From positions 3,435,501 to 3,499,500 of the forward strand of contig NZ_CP130831.1 in the NCBI RefSeq assembly GCF_030549525.1: a stretch of 64,000 nt of DNA. Direction: 5' to 3'. Below, one piece after another: positions 1-8,860 of this stretch. The stretch comes from Stenotrophomonas sp. 704A1. Lineage in GTDB: Bacteria > Pseudomonadota > Gammaproteobacteria > Xanthomonadales > Xanthomonadaceae. The translations under genes and the position numbers were made by a program. Each line of letters opens with the position of its first letter. Position 1 is the stretch's first letter. The notes under the pieces were generated by a model. It saw only the letters and a list, made by a program, of their open reading frames with translations, did no database searches and was not told where the DNA came from.

Positions 1-1
1 G

Positions 2-325
2 CGCAGCACGCTGTACACCGACTACACCTTCGGGGTCTGGGATGGCGACGCACTGGTGCCGGTGGCCAAGGCCTATTCCGGGCTGGACGACAAGGAGATC
101 CTGGCCCTGGACCGCTGGATCCGCGCGCATACGCGCGAGCGCTTTGGCCCGGTCCGCAGTGTCAGTCCGCAGCAGGTGTTCGAACTGGGCTTCGAGGCGG
201 TCAACCGCAGCGCGCGCCACAAGTCCGGTATCGCCGTGCGTTTTCCCCGCATCCTGCGCTGGCGCCACGACAAGCCCGCCGCCGAGGCCGACCAGCTGGC
301 GCAGCTGCAGGCCCTGGCGCGATGA
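2..325 (+). CDS. ATP-dependent DNA ligase, C-terminal part (cut by window edge)
   Basis: Only the last 107 residues are in the window and the reading frame is open to the left edge. The segment (LYTDYTFGVWD, then GPVRSVSPQQVFELGFEAVNRSARHKSGIAVRFPRILRWR) matches the C-terminal OB-fold of bacterial ATP-dependent DNA ligases, where the nucleic-acid-binding part ends in a conserved SGIAVRFPRI-type block followed by R and D residues. The stop codon overlaps the start of the next gene in an ATGA arrangement, so the two are translationally coupled. Its neighbours (DEXH helicase, PdeM) identify it as the ligase of the ligase-associated DNA damage response cluster rather than a phage or LigD-type enzyme. 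The exonuclease usually found with this set would lie to the left, outside the window. Confidence 0.85.
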   Translation, partial: RSTLYTDYTFGVWDGDALVPVAKAYSGLDDKEILALDRWIRAHTRERFGPVRSVSPQQVFELGFEAVNRSARHKSGIAVRFPRILRWRHDKPAAEADQLAQLQALAR

Positions 326-2781
326 AGCGCAGCGACGCGCTGGGCCGTCTGCAGGACTGGTTCGGCAGCCGCGGCTGGCGCCCGTTGCCATTCCAGCGCG
401 CGATGTGGCGCCATTACCTGGCGGGCGAATCAGGCCTGCTGCATACCCCCACCGGCAGCGGCAAGACACTGGCGATGTTCGGTGGCCCGCTGCTGCAGGC
501 GATGCTGGATCCTCCGCCGGTGCCCAAGCGTGCCAGCGCGGTGCGGCCACTGCAGGTCCTGTGGGTGACCCCGCTGCGCGCGCTGGCCAGCGACACCGCG
601 CGCGCCCTGCAGGCGCCGATCGACGGCCTCGGCCTGGGCTGGCGCGTCGGGCTGCGCAGTGGCGATGCCAGCAACCGCGAGCGGCGCCTGGCGCGCGAAG
701 GCCGCATCGACGTGCTGGTGACCACGCCCGAATCACTGGCCCTGCTGCTGAGCTATCCCGACACGCTGGCCCGCATGCAGCAGCTGCGCTGCGTGGTGGT
801 GGATGAGTGGCACGAGCTGCTGGGCAACAAGCGCGGCGTCCTGCTGCAGCTGAATCTGGCAACCCTGCGTGCAGCCGCGCCTTCGCTGCAGCTGTGGGGG
901 TTGTCGGCCACGCTGGGCAACCTGGCGCAGGCGCGTGATGTCCTGCTGCCGGACCGGCCGCAGGCCCCCATCGTGGAAGGCGCGCGGCAGCGCCCGGTGA
1001 TCGTGCGCAGCCTGCTGCCCGATCCCGGCGAACGTTTCCCCTGGGCCGGGCATCTCGGCCTGGCACAGCTGCCACGCGTGCTCGATGCACTGCTGCACGC
1101 GCGCAGCAGCCTGCTGTTCACCAACACGCGGGCGCAGGCAGAGCTGTGGCACCAGGCATTGGCTGCGGTCTGGCCGGAGCAACCGGACACACTGGCCCTG
1201 CATCATGGCTCGCTGGATCCGGCACTGCGCCAGCAGGTGGAGGACGGCCTGCGTGCCGGCGCCCTGCGCTGCGTGGTGGCCACCTCCAGCCTCGACCTCG
1301 GCGTGGATTTCCCGGCCGTGGACCAGGTGCTGCAGCTGGGCAGCCCGAAGGGCGTGGCGCGGCTGCGCCAGCGTGCCGGGCGTGCGCGCCACCGGCCCGG
1401 TGCCAGTGGCGAGATCCTGTGCATTCCCAGCCATGCACTGGAGCTGGCCGAATACGCTGCGGTACGCCGTGCCCTGCAGGAGGGGATCACCGAGGCGCGG
1501 CGCCCGCCCACGCTGTCGCTGGATGTGCTGGCACAGCACGCGATCACCCGCGCCCTGGGCGAAGGCTTCAGTGCCGACGCGCTGCTGGCGCAGGTGCGCA
1601 CCACCCATGCCTTCGCCGGCCTGCAGGACGCGCAGTGGAACGCCGTCCTCGACTTCATCGTGCAGGGCGGCAACGCGCTGTCCCGTTACCCGGACTTCCA
1701 CAAGGTGGAGCGCGGTGCCGACGGCCTGTACCGCATGACCGACCGGCGCCAGGCGCTGCGCCACCGCCTGTCGATCGGCACCATCAGCAGCGATGGCAGC
1801 GTCCGCGTGCAGTTCCTGCGCGGTGGAGGCCTGGGCGCCGTGGAAGAACAGTTCGCCAGCCGCCTGCGGCGCGGTGACCGCTTCCAGTTCGCCGGGCGCC
1901 TGCTCGAGCTGGTGCAGCTGCGCGACATGACCGCCTATGTGCGCCGCGCGCGCGGCGGCGGCAACGGCGTCGTTCCACGCTGGCAGGGCGGGCAGCTGCC
2001 GCTGTCGATGCCGCTCGGGCGCGAACTGGAAGCGGTGCTGTCCGGCGACCGGCCGAGTCCGGAGTCGCGCTGGCTCGCGCCGCTGCTGGCCCTGCAGGCA
2101 CGGTTGTCGGCGCTGCCCTCGCCCGCGCACCTGCTGGTGGAGGAGGTGCGGCGGCGGGAAGGCCAGTTCGTGTTCGTCTACCCCTTCGCGGGCCGCCATG
2201 TGCACGAAGCACTGGCCGCGCTGCTGGCGCTGCGCTGCACGCGCCGCCAGCGCAACAGCATCGGTTACGCGGTGAACGACCATGGCCTGGTGCTGGCGCC
2301 GGCGACGCCGGTGGACCTGCAGGCCGCGCAGTGGCGCGTCCTGCTGGCGCAGGACAACCTGCTGCAGGACCTGCGCGAAGCAGTGAACCTGGGCGAGCTG
2401 GCGCGCCGCCAGTTCCGTGGCATCGCGCGCGTGGCCGGGCTGCTGGTGCCGAGCCTGCCAGGCGGCATGCCGCGCTCGCTGCGCCAGCTGCAGGCCTCGG
2501 CCGGGCTGCTGCACGACGTGCTGCGCGAGCATGATCCGGAGCATCTGCTGTTGGCCCTGGCCGAGCATGAAGTGCTGCATGACAGCCTTGACCTGCCTGG
2601 CGTGCAGGAGGTGCTGGCACGCATCGCCACGCGGCCGTTGTCACTGCAGCATCCATCATCGCTGACCCCGCTGGCATTTCCGCTGTGGGCCGAGCGCCTG
2701 CGCGGCCAGTTCAGCAACGAGGACTGGCGTACCCGCGTGCAGCGTGCCGCGCAGCAGCTGGAGCGCCGCCATGGCCGATGA
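322..2781 (+). CDS. Ligase-associated DNA damage response DEXH-box helicase (Lhr-like)
   Basis: An 819-residue superfamily 2 helicase. Walker A is TPTGSGKT at residues 42-49, the DEWH Walker B is at 161-164, the SAT motif is at 195-197, and motif VI QRAGR lies at 350-354. The C-terminal half has the winged-helix and Lhr-core regions found in Lhr-family proteins. The length fits the roughly 800-residue Lhr-like helicases encoded next to ATP-dependent ligases rather than the 1500-residue full Lhr. Members of the family are ATP-driven 3'-5' translocases acting on single-stranded DNA and DNA:RNA hybrids. It overlaps the ligase by 4 bases upstream and PdeM by 11 bases downstream, so the three are made as one operon. 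The role in repair is inferred from the family and neighbourhood. Confidence 0.92.
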   Translation: MKRSDALGRLQDWFGSRGWRPLPFQRAMWRHYLAGESGLLHTPTGSGKTLAMFGGPLLQAMLDPPPVPKRASAVRPLQVLWVTPLRALASDTARALQAPIDGLGLGWRVGLRSGDASNRERRLAREGRIDVLVTTPESLALLLSYPDTLARMQQLRCVVVDEWHELLGNKRGVLLQLNLATLRAAAPSLQLWGLSATLGNLAQARDVLLPDRPQAPIVEGARQRPVIVRSLLPDPGERFPWAGHLGLAQLPRVLDALLHARSSLLFTNTRAQAELWHQALAAVWPEQPDTLALHHGSLDPALRQQVEDGLRAGALRCVVATSSLDLGVDFPAVDQVLQLGSPKGVARLRQRAGRARHRPGASGEILCIPSHALELAEYAAVRRALQEGITEARRPPTLSLDVLAQHAITRALGEGFSADALLAQVRTTHAFAGLQDAQWNAVLDFIVQGGNALSRYPDFHKVERGADGLYRMTDRRQALRHRLSIGTISSDGSVRVQFLRGGGLGAVEEQFASRLRRGDRFQFAGRLLELVQLRDMTAYVRRARGGGNGVVPRWQGGQLPLSMPLGRELEAVLSGDRPSPESRWLAPLLALQARLSALPSPAHLLVEEVRRREGQFVFVYPFAGRHVHEALAALLALRCTRRQRNSIGYAVNDHGLVLAPATPVDLQAAQWRVLLAQDNLLQDLREAVNLGELARRQFRGIARVAGLLVPSLPGGMPRSLRQLQASAGLLHDVLREHDPEHLLLALAEHEVLHDSLDLPGVQEVLARIATRPLSLQHPSSLTPLAFPLWAERLRGQFSNEDWRTRVQRAAQQLERRHGR

Positions 2782-3412
2782 TCTGCCGTTGCAGCTGGCG
2801 GGCGAATCGATGCAGCTGCTGGGCGGCCGCGCGTTGCTGTGGCCGGCACGCAACGCGTTGTTCATCGCCGACCTGCACCTGGGCAAGGCCGATGTGTTCC
2901 GCCGCGCCGGCATCGCCCTGCCCGCCGGCGGAACCCGCGATGACCTGCAGCGGCTGCAGCACCTGCTGACGGTGCACGGCTGCCGGCAGCTGTGGATCCT
3001 CGGCGACATCCTGCATGGCCCGGCCCATCGCGCAGCGTGGTACCAGCAATGGATGGGCTGGCGCGAGCAGCACGCCACGCTGGACGTGCATGTGGTGCGC
3101 GGCAACCACGACCGCCAGCTGCCGCGCGCCGCACTGCAGGTGGAGATGCATGACGATGCGCGGCTGGGGCCCTTCCTGCTGCGCCACGAACCACAGCCGG
3201 CCAGCGATGCGCACGTGCTGGCCGGCCACCTGCATCCGCAGGTTGCGTTGCCGGCGTTGCGGCGGCGCTTTCCCGCCTTCTGGCTGCGCACGGACATCAC
3301 CATCCTGCCCGCGTTCTCGGCATTCACCGCCGGCATGGTGCCGGTGCTGTCACCGGGTGAGCGGCTGCTGGCGTGCGTGGAAGGCAGCGTCGTGCCACTG
3401 CCGGCCCGCTAG
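2771..3412 (+). CDS. pdeM: Ligase-associated DNA damage response phosphoesterase PdeM
   Basis: A 213-residue calcineurin-like metallophosphoesterase. The metal-binding blocks are DLHLGK at residues 34-39, GD at 78-79, GNHD at 111-114 and GHLH at 152-155, in the expected order and spacing. The start chosen is the ATG of MADDLPLQLAG, which overlaps the helicase end. An upstream ATG in frame would extend far into the helicase gene and lacks support. The family is known as the nuclease or phosphoesterase partner of the ligase-helicase cluster. The product is probably cytoplasmic, since no signal peptide is visible. No terminator is obvious in the 31 bases before the convergent next gene. Confidence 0.9.
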   Translation: MADDLPLQLAGESMQLLGGRALLWPARNALFIADLHLGKADVFRRAGIALPAGGTRDDLQRLQHLLTVHGCRQLWILGDILHGPAHRAAWYQQWMGWREQHATLDVHVVRGNHDRQLPRAALQVEMHDDARLGPFLLRHEPQPASDAHVLAGHLHPQVALPALRRRFPAFWLRTDITILPAFSAFTAGMVPVLSPGERLLACVEGSVVPLPAR

Positions 3413-3443
3413 CGGTCAGCGCGGCGGCGCCGCTACCGGAGGA

Positions 3444-3713
3444 TCACGCCGGGCGCGCGGCAAGCCCGGGCATCAGCGTGAAATCCGCCGGACCGGGGTC
3501 GCTGCGCCGTGGCAGGGTCCGGATGGCGGTGAGCATGTCGTGTGCACAGGCGCGGATGTGGCCATGGTGTTCGGGGGCGGCGTGGCTGATCAGGCTGCCC
3601 ACGTGGAACTCGAACACATCTTCCAGTACGTCGGGCTGGTCTTCGTGCAGCATCCGCAGCAATCCGCGCAGCTTGCAGATTTCCGATTCCAGCTCTTCGA
3701 CCGCGAACAACAT
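3444..3713 (-). CDS. Small hypothetical protein
   Basis: An 89-residue protein I do not recognise. The start at MLFAVEELESEI is preferred over longer possibilities because GGAGGA lies immediately upstream with good spacing. The N-terminal 35 residues (EELESEICKLRGLLRMLHED) are amphipathic and probably helical. The middle is rich in Asp, Glu and His (VLEDVFEFHVGSLISHAAPEHHGHIRA), and the tail is low in structure. No membrane segment or signal peptide is seen. It is convergent with pdeM and upstream of nothing obvious on its own strand. The histidine-rich stretch might bind metal, but that is speculation. Confidence 0.6.
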   Translation of the reverse strand: MLFAVEELESEICKLRGLLRMLHEDQPDVLEDVFEFHVGSLISHAAPEHHGHIRACAHDMLTAIRTLPRRSDPGPADFTLMPGLAARPA

Positions 3714-3893
3714 GGCGTCCTCCTCTTCCGTCAGGCGGCACATCCGGGCCGCAGCAGGCCGCGACGACACCGCCGCCCGGGCCACGCGCGATGATTGATC
3801 ACGGAAAGGAAAACGGGCGACGCGGCTGTCGCGTGCTCATCTCTTGTCGCACACATCGAGTGAGGCAACCGTTAATTGACGTGACGACAGGCT

Positions 3894-5162
3894 TCACGCC
3901 GTGGCCGGCAGCGGCGTGGCCGCAGCCGGCGCAGGTGCGTTCGCCAGTGCGTCGATGAAGGCCGGATCCAGCGACATCGCGCCCCACCACCCCTGCTGGG
4001 TACCGCTGAGCACGCGCAGCATGTGACCACGGCCACCGGGCAATCGCCCCATCGGCCCCAGCAGTACGTCGCGCGCACGCGCCCAGCCATCGCGGTCGGA
4101 CTGGAACAGCGGCGTCAGCCAACGGCTCCAGCGCTGGTACACCGCCACATGCGCGCGCCGCTGTGCCTGGTACCTGCGCAGAGCCGCCTCACTGCCGCCG
4201 TGGCAGCGCACCGCATCGCGCAGCGCCAGCGCATCCAGCAGCGCCATGTTGACGCCCTGCCCCAACTGCGGGCTCATCGCATGGGCCGCATCACCGGCCA
4301 GTACCAGCCGCCCCTGGTGCCACTGCGTCACCACCGCATCGCGATAGACCGCGCGGGCCAGCTGGTCCGCCTCCTGCAGATGGGCGAAGCGTGCGCTGGC
4401 CTGCGGCCACAGTCCGTGCAGTTCCTCCAGCCACGGCGCCATTCCGTCGCGCTGCCAGCGCTCGAAATCGGTGCGTGGCAGGCTCCAGAAGAAGCTCAGC
4501 CGTGTGGTGTCATCACCGGGGCGGGTTCCCACCGGCAACAGCCCGATCATCTTGCGCGCCGCCACATAGCGTTGCCGCAGCTGGTCCAGGTGCGGCCAGT
4601 CACCGGCCGGCAGCAGGCACCACAACGCTCCCCAGGGATACACCCGGTCCAGCCGGGTCCCGCCGGCAATCCCCGCGCGCAGCGTCGATGCCGCGCCATC
4701 GGCGGCGACCACCAGGTCGAACGGACCATGCGTGCGGCCGCTGGCATCACGCACCCGTCCCTGTGCGCTGTCCACGTCGACGATGGCCGTGCCCGCATGC
4801 AGCTGCCCGGCACCGGCGCGCGCATCATCCAGCAACGAGTACAACGCTCCGCGCTGCATGCCGAGACCGTGCAGGCGCGGATCCAGGCCGGCGTAGCCCA
4901 TGTCCATCACCGCGCGCTCGCACGGGGTATCGCCATACAACCGGTGCACCGGCGCCGCATGCGCGCGTACCGCATCCAGCAGGCCCATCTGCCACAGCAC
5001 CTGCAGACCGCTGGGCTGCAGCAGGAAGCCGGCCCCGACCGGTCCCGGCGTCGGTACCCGCTCGAAGATCTCCACCTCGTGGCCGTCACGGGTCAGCAGG
5101 ATGGCCAATGCCTGGCCCGCGGTACCGTAGCCAATCACGGCAATGCGCAGTCGTTCCGTCAT
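3894..5162 (-). CDS. FAD-dependent monooxygenase (NAD(P)H hydroxylase family)
   Basis: A 422-residue class A flavin monooxygenase. The N-terminal Rossmann motif reads GYGTAG at residues 11-16, an unusual variant of the GxGxxG FAD signature, followed by the ribose-binding Glu in VEIFER. The DG motif (VVAADGAASTLR) and the GD motif (LVLAGDAAHAMSPQLGQG, Asp at about 291) are both present, which is the family hallmark. The C-terminal part after residue 330 is typical helical tail. The substrate cannot be told from sequence. Relatives act on phenolic or heterocyclic rings, so an aromatic substrate is the default guess. The gene stands alone; its only close neighbour upstream on the same strand is the cold shock gene, separated by a terminator. 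Confidence 0.85.
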   Translation of the reverse strand: MTERLRIAVIGYGTAGQALAILLTRDGHEVEIFERVPTPGPVGAGFLLQPSGLQVLWQMGLLDAVRAHAAPVHRLYGDTPCERAVMDMGYAGLDPRLHGLGMQRGALYSLLDDARAGAGQLHAGTAIVDVDSAQGRVRDASGRTHGPFDLVVAADGAASTLRAGIAGGTRLDRVYPWGALWCLLPAGDWPHLDQLRQRYVAARKMIGLLPVGTRPGDDTTRLSFFWSLPRTDFERWQRDGMAPWLEELHGLWPQASARFAHLQEADQLARAVYRDAVVTQWHQGRLVLAGDAAHAMSPQLGQGVNMALLDALALRDAVRCHGGSEAALRRYQAQRRAHVAVYQRWSRWLTPLFQSDRDGWARARDVLLGPMGRLPGGRGHMLRVLSGTQQGWWGAMSLDPAFIDALANAPAPAAATPLPATA

Positions 5163-5227
5163 GCCCGCATTGTGCCCGAGCCGGATCGCAAAAGAACCGG
5201 GCGCCCGCCGGGGCGCAACGCGGCTGC

Positions 5228-5257
5228 AAAAAAAAAACCCCGCCGGAGCGGGGTTTT
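5228..5257 (-). terminator. Rho-independent terminator of the cold shock gene
   Basis: On the minus strand a GC-rich stem (AAAACCCCGC paired with GCGGGGTTTT, loop of four) is followed by a run of T residues, about 20 bases after the cold shock stop codon. Because both flanks are A/T runs it could also work weakly in the other direction. Confidence 0.9.
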
Positions 5258-5276
5258 CAACGCACTGACGAGTGGA

Positions 5277-5483
5277 TCACTCGGCCGGCGTGATGTTCGA
5301 CGCCTGGGCACCCTTCGGACCCTGGGTCACGTCATAAGTGACACGCTGGCCTTCCTGCAGGCTGCGGAAGCCCTTGGAGTTGATGGCGGAGAAGTGCGCG
5401 AACACGTCGGCGCTGCCATCCTCCGGCGAGATGAAGCCAAATCCCTTGGCGTCGTTGAACCACTTGACGGTACCGTTCGGCAT
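5277..5483 (-). CDS. Cold shock protein (CspA family)
   Basis: A 68-residue single cold-shock domain. RNP1 appears as KGFGFI and RNP2 as VFAHF, embedded in the standard five-stranded OB fold beginning [14 protein letters not shown]. The start is fixed by the family's invariant N-terminus. The protein binds single-stranded nucleic acid and acts as an RNA chaperone in the cytoplasm. The roughly 90-base gap to the next gene upstream can hold its promoter and leader; no CspA-type cold box was identified. It ends in a strong intrinsic terminator, so it is monocistronic. Confidence 0.95.
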   Translation of the reverse strand: MPNGTVKWFNDAKGFGFISPEDGSADVFAHFSAINSKGFRSLQEGQRVTYDVTQGPKGAQASNITPAE

Positions 5484-5571
5484 GGTGATGCGAGACCTTA
5501 TGCAATGAATGGGTGGTGTACGCTGAACCCGCGCACAAGCTGAGTATGCAAAGCTTGCTACGCGAAGACAA

Positions 5572-6318
5572 TCACCCCCGTGCCAATTCGCCGACCAGTT
5601 CCGGAAGTCCGTTGCTGGCGGCCTGCACGTTGGCCAGCACCTCGGCCATGGTGATCTCCTCCCCATCGCCACAGCCGGCGGCCCAGTTGGCCACGATCGC
5701 CAGGCAGGCGTAATCCAGCCCCAGCTCGCGCGCCAGCGCGGCTTCGGGCATGCCGGTCATGCCCACCAGGTCGCAGCCATCACGGCGCATGCGCGCGATC
5801 TCGGCGATGGTTTCCAGGCGCGGCCCCTGCGTTGCACCATAGCAGCCGCCATCGTGCACCTTCACGCCGGTCACCTTCGCCGCCGCCAGGATCTTGCTGC
5901 GCAGCATCGGCGTGTACGGATGGCCGAAATCCACGTGCAGCACGTCGCTGCCTTCTTCTTCACAGATCGTGCTGATGCGGCCCCAGGTGTAATCGATCAC
6001 CTGGTCCGGGCAGGCCAGCACGCGCGGACCGAATGCATCGCCGATGCCACCCACGGTGTTCAGCGCCAGCACCCGCTGCGCCCCGATCTGCTGCAGCGCG
6101 GCCAGGTTGGCGCGGTAGTTGATCTTGTGCGGCGGCAGCGAATGGCCTTCACCATGGCGTGCCAGGAAGGCCACGCGGTGGCCGAGCAGCGTGCCGACGC
6201 GCACCGGGCCGGACGGTCGGCCGAAACGGGTATCGACCTCGTGGGTCTGCACGTCGTCGAGCGTGGCCAGGGTGTAGACACCGGTTCCGCCGATCACGGC
6301 CAGGGCAATCTGTTGCAT
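5572..6318 (-). CDS. S-methyl-5'-thioinosine phosphorylase (MTAP/PNP family)
   Basis: A 248-residue purine nucleoside phosphorylase of the MTAP family. The N-terminal phosphate-binding GGTGVY, the middle block LNTVGGIGD, and the substrate-pocket block [17 protein letters not shown] are all visible. In Pseudomonas the equivalent gene beside nagZ encodes a phosphorylase specific for methylthioinosine rather than methylthioadenosine; I infer the same here from synteny. It would feed methylthioribose-1-phosphate to methionine salvage and hypoxanthine to the phosphoribosyltransferase encoded just upstream. GGAG sits nine bases before the ATG. It is the last gene of the nagZ-hpt-phosphorylase unit, with an 82-base gap after hpt. 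Confidence 0.85.
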   Translation of the reverse strand: MQQIALAVIGGTGVYTLATLDDVQTHEVDTRFGRPSGPVRVGTLLGHRVAFLARHGEGHSLPPHKINYRANLAALQQIGAQRVLALNTVGGIGDAFGPRVLACPDQVIDYTWGRISTICEEEGSDVLHVDFGHPYTPMLRSKILAAAKVTGVKVHDGGCYGATQGPRLETIAEIARMRRDGCDLVGMTGMPEAALARELGLDYACLAIVANWAAGCGDGEEITMAEVLANVQAASNGLPELVGELARG

Positions 6319-6400
6319 TCAAGGCACTCCAGGAAAAGACGAACGCCGGCACCCGAAGATGCCGGCGGCAGGACACACGGGGCCGCGGACGGCCGCGCGG

Positions 6401-6955
6401 TTACTCCTTCATCGCGTAGATGGCCGGCACGCAGCGCAGGGTCTCGTTGACGTCCATGCCGAAGCCGAACACGTAGCGGTCGGGCAGTTCGATGCCGGCG
6501 TAGTCGGCGCTGACGTCCGGCAGCGCGCGGTCGTGCTTCTTCACCGTCAGCGCCGCGATGCGCACGTCGGTGGCGCCCTGCTCCAGGCACCAGGTGCGCA
6601 CGCCCTGCAGCGTATAGCCCTCGTCGAGGATGTCATCGACCAGCAGCACGCGGCGGCCGAACAGCGCGGTGGCCGGCTTGTGCTTCCATACCAGGTCGCC
6701 GCCGGTGGTCTCGCCACGGTAGCGGGTGGCATGCAGGTAATCGAACTGCACGTCCTGGCCGCGCGTGCCCAGTTCCAGCGCCAGCTGGCCGGCGAACGGC
6801 AGCGCGCCATGCATGATCGACAGGAACAGCGGCACCTCGCCCTGGTAATCGCGCGCGATGGCGTCGGCGATACCGGCGATGGCCTTGTCGATGGTGGGAC
6901 GGTCGACCAGCAGGTCAGCCTGGGCCAGGGCCTGGGAAATGGTGAGGTTCGGCAT
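6401..6955 (-). CDS. hpt: Hypoxanthine-guanine phosphoribosyltransferase
   Basis: A 184-residue type I phosphoribosyltransferase. The PRPP-binding loop is VLLVDDILDEGYTL at about residues 103-116, and the flexible hood contains LHATRYRGET. It converts hypoxanthine or guanine with PRPP to IMP or GMP. Its start codon shares one base with the nagZ stop (TGATG), so translation is coupled. Next to the thioinosine phosphorylase, the likely task is to recapture the hypoxanthine released in methionine salvage. Which purine is preferred cannot be seen from the sequence. Confidence 0.9.
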   Translation of the reverse strand: MPNLTISQALAQADLLVDRPTIDKAIAGIADAIARDYQGEVPLFLSIMHGALPFAGQLALELGTRGQDVQFDYLHATRYRGETTGGDLVWKHKPATALFGRRVLLVDDILDEGYTLQGVRTWCLEQGATDVRIAALTVKKHDRALPDVSADYAGIELPDRYVFGFGMDVNETLRCVPAIYAMKE

Positions 6956-7962
6956 CAGACGGTTCTTCCAAGGGTTTCAAGCAGACGGGATCGGGTGTCG
7001 CCATGGCGGGCATCGGCCAGCAGGCCGTCCCAGCCAAGTGCGCCGCGGCCCAGCAGGCCCAGCAGCGCAGCGGTATTGAGGGAGCGTCCCTGCACGGCGT
7101 GCAGGGCTTCATCGACCAGCTCCGGGTGGCAGACCAGCACCACATCACAGCCGGCGTCCAGGTGCGCATGCACGCGCGCGGGCACGCCGCCGGCGCTGTG
7201 CGAGGCCGCCATGCCGATGTCATCGGAGAACACCACGCCACGGAAGCCCAGCTCGCCGCGCAGGATGTCCTGGATCCAGCGCGGCGAGTAGCCGGCCGGT
7301 TCCGGCGCGATCTGCGGATAGACCACGTGCGCCATCATCACCGCATCGGCACCGGCGGCAATGCCGGCCGCGAACGGAACCAGGTCCTGCGCACGCAGCT
7401 CGTCCAGCGCACGCGGATCGATCGCGGTATCGACATGGGTGTCTTCCAGCACGGTGCCATGGCCAGGGAAATGCTTGAGCGTGGCGGCCATGCCGACGGC
7501 ATGCATGCCACGCACGTAGGCGGCGGTGAACGCGGCCACCACCTGCGGGTCTTCGCTGAAAGCGCGGTTGCCGATGGCGCGGTTGCCGCGGCCGAGGTCG
7601 ACCACCGGCGCAAAGCTCAGGTCGACGCCACTGGCGCGCACTTCGCTGGCCATCAGCCAGGCGTGCTGTTCGGCCAGCGCCAGCGCCTGCTGCGGGTCGG
7701 CGGCGTACTGCGCACCGATGTCCTGCAGCGGCGGCAGTTCGCTGAAGCCCTCGCGGAAACGCTGCACGCGGCCGCCTTCCTGGTCCACGCAGATCAACTG
7801 CGGGCGCGGCGCGGCGGCTCGGATCGCCGCGCTCAGTTCGGTGACCTGCTGGCGCGAGGCGAAGTTGCGCTTGAACAGCACCACCCCGGCCACGGCATCG
7901 TGCTGCAGCCAGTCGCGTTCCTGGGCGGTCAGTTCAGTGCCGGCGACGCCGATCAGCAGCAT
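6955..7962 (-). CDS. nagZ: Beta-N-acetylhexosaminidase
   Basis: A 335-residue cytoplasmic family GH3 enzyme without signal peptide. The family motif KHFPGHG is present (LKHFPGHGTVLEDTH), supplying the catalytic His region, and the nucleophile Asp lies in VVFSDDIG. The start at MLLIGVAGTEL is chosen because GGAG lies seven bases upstream; the earlier ATG five codons before would bury that site. NagZ removes N-acetylglucosamine from anhydromuropeptides during peptidoglycan recycling. In Stenotrophomonas such muropeptides also control AmpR-regulated beta-lactamases, so this gene may influence resistance induction. It heads a three-gene unit with hpt and the phosphorylase. Confidence 0.93.
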   Translation of the reverse strand: MLLIGVAGTELTAQERDWLQHDAVAGVVLFKRNFASRQQVTELSAAIRAAAPRPQLICVDQEGGRVQRFREGFSELPPLQDIGAQYAADPQQALALAEQHAWLMASEVRASGVDLSFAPVVDLGRGNRAIGNRAFSEDPQVVAAFTAAYVRGMHAVGMAATLKHFPGHGTVLEDTHVDTAIDPRALDELRAQDLVPFAAGIAAGADAVMMAHVVYPQIAPEPAGYSPRWIQDILRGELGFRGVVFSDDIGMAASHSAGGVPARVHAHLDAGCDVVLVCHPELVDEALHAVQGRSLNTAALLGLLGRGALGWDGLLADARHGDTRSRLLETLGRTV

Positions 7963-8087
7963 GGTCGATCTCCACAACGGGCGCCCGCATGGCGCAGTGC
8001 CGCATTGTCGCAGAACCGGCCCGCCGACGCAGGTGGGGGCGATGCGCGGCCGGGGGATGCGCTGCGCCGCGCCACCGGGTCATGCCT

Positions 8088-8789
8088 TCACACGCGGCAA
8101 CCGTCAGCCCCGCAGGCGTCGCCCTCGCCGCCGCTCTCGCCGCCGCTCGCCGCGCCCTGCTCTGCTGCGATCTGGCGCAGGGCCTGGGCGAACGCTTCTG
8201 GCGGCTGCGCGCCGGAAATGGCCCAGCGGTCGTCGATGACGAAGGTGGGGACCGAGGAAATGCCCACCGCATGGGCATGCGCCAGCCGTGCCTCGACCTC
8301 GGCCAGGCCAAGGTCGGAGGCCAGCATCTGCTGGATCTCATCGGCAGCCAGGCCACCGGCAGCGCCGGCCTCCACCAGCACGGCCGGGTCGGCCAGGTTG
8401 CGGCCGTGCGCGAAATGGGCGCGGAACAGGGCTTCGCCGACGGCATCCTGGACGCCGTGCTGGCCGGCCAGCCACAGCAGCCGGTGTGCCGGCAGCGTGG
8501 TCACCCGCACCTGGCCCTGGCTGAAATCCATCGGCAGGCCCTCGGCCCGTGCGGTGGTCTGGGTCTGGTCGAGGATCTGCGCGGTGCGCTCGGCGCCACC
8601 GAACTTGCGCGCATACGCCTCGCGCAGCGGCACCGGGGTCGCATCCGCATCCGGGTCGAGCTGGAACGGCTGCCAGTGGATGTCGAGTTCAGGCGCGTCG
8701 GCGCCCAGCAACTGCACGCCCTGCTGGAAACGATGCTTGCCGATCCAGCACCAGGGGCAGACCACGTCGGAGTAGATATCGATCTTCAT
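8088..8789 (-). CDS. DsbA family oxidoreductase, FrnE-like
   Basis: A 233-residue thioredoxin-fold protein of the DsbA/2-hydroxychromene isomerase group. The redox motif CPWC is at residues 11-14 and the cis-proline loop is SVPTFVI near residue 180, with the helical insertion between. No signal peptide is present, so the protein is cytoplasmic, as for FrnE. The C-terminus ends in CGADGCRV, a second cysteine pair. FrnE of Deinococcus also carries an extra C-terminal cysteine motif that cooperates with the CXXC. A glycine-rich linker precedes this tail. A thiol-disulfide exchange role is likely but the partner is unknown. Confidence 0.85.
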   Translation of the reverse strand: MKIDIYSDVVCPWCWIGKHRFQQGVQLLGADAPELDIHWQPFQLDPDADATPVPLREAYARKFGGAERTAQILDQTQTTARAEGLPMDFSQGQVRVTTLPAHRLLWLAGQHGVQDAVGEALFRAHFAHGRNLADPAVLVEAGAAGGLAADEIQQMLASDLGLAEVEARLAHAHAVGISSVPTFVIDDRWAISGAQPPEAFAQALRQIAAEQGAASGGESGGEGDACGADGCRV

Positions 8790-8860
8790 CCACAGCAGAT
8801 GGGGATCGCCGCCACGTGTTAAAGGGGGCGACGACGACGCGGCTCAGCGGACAGCGTGCT

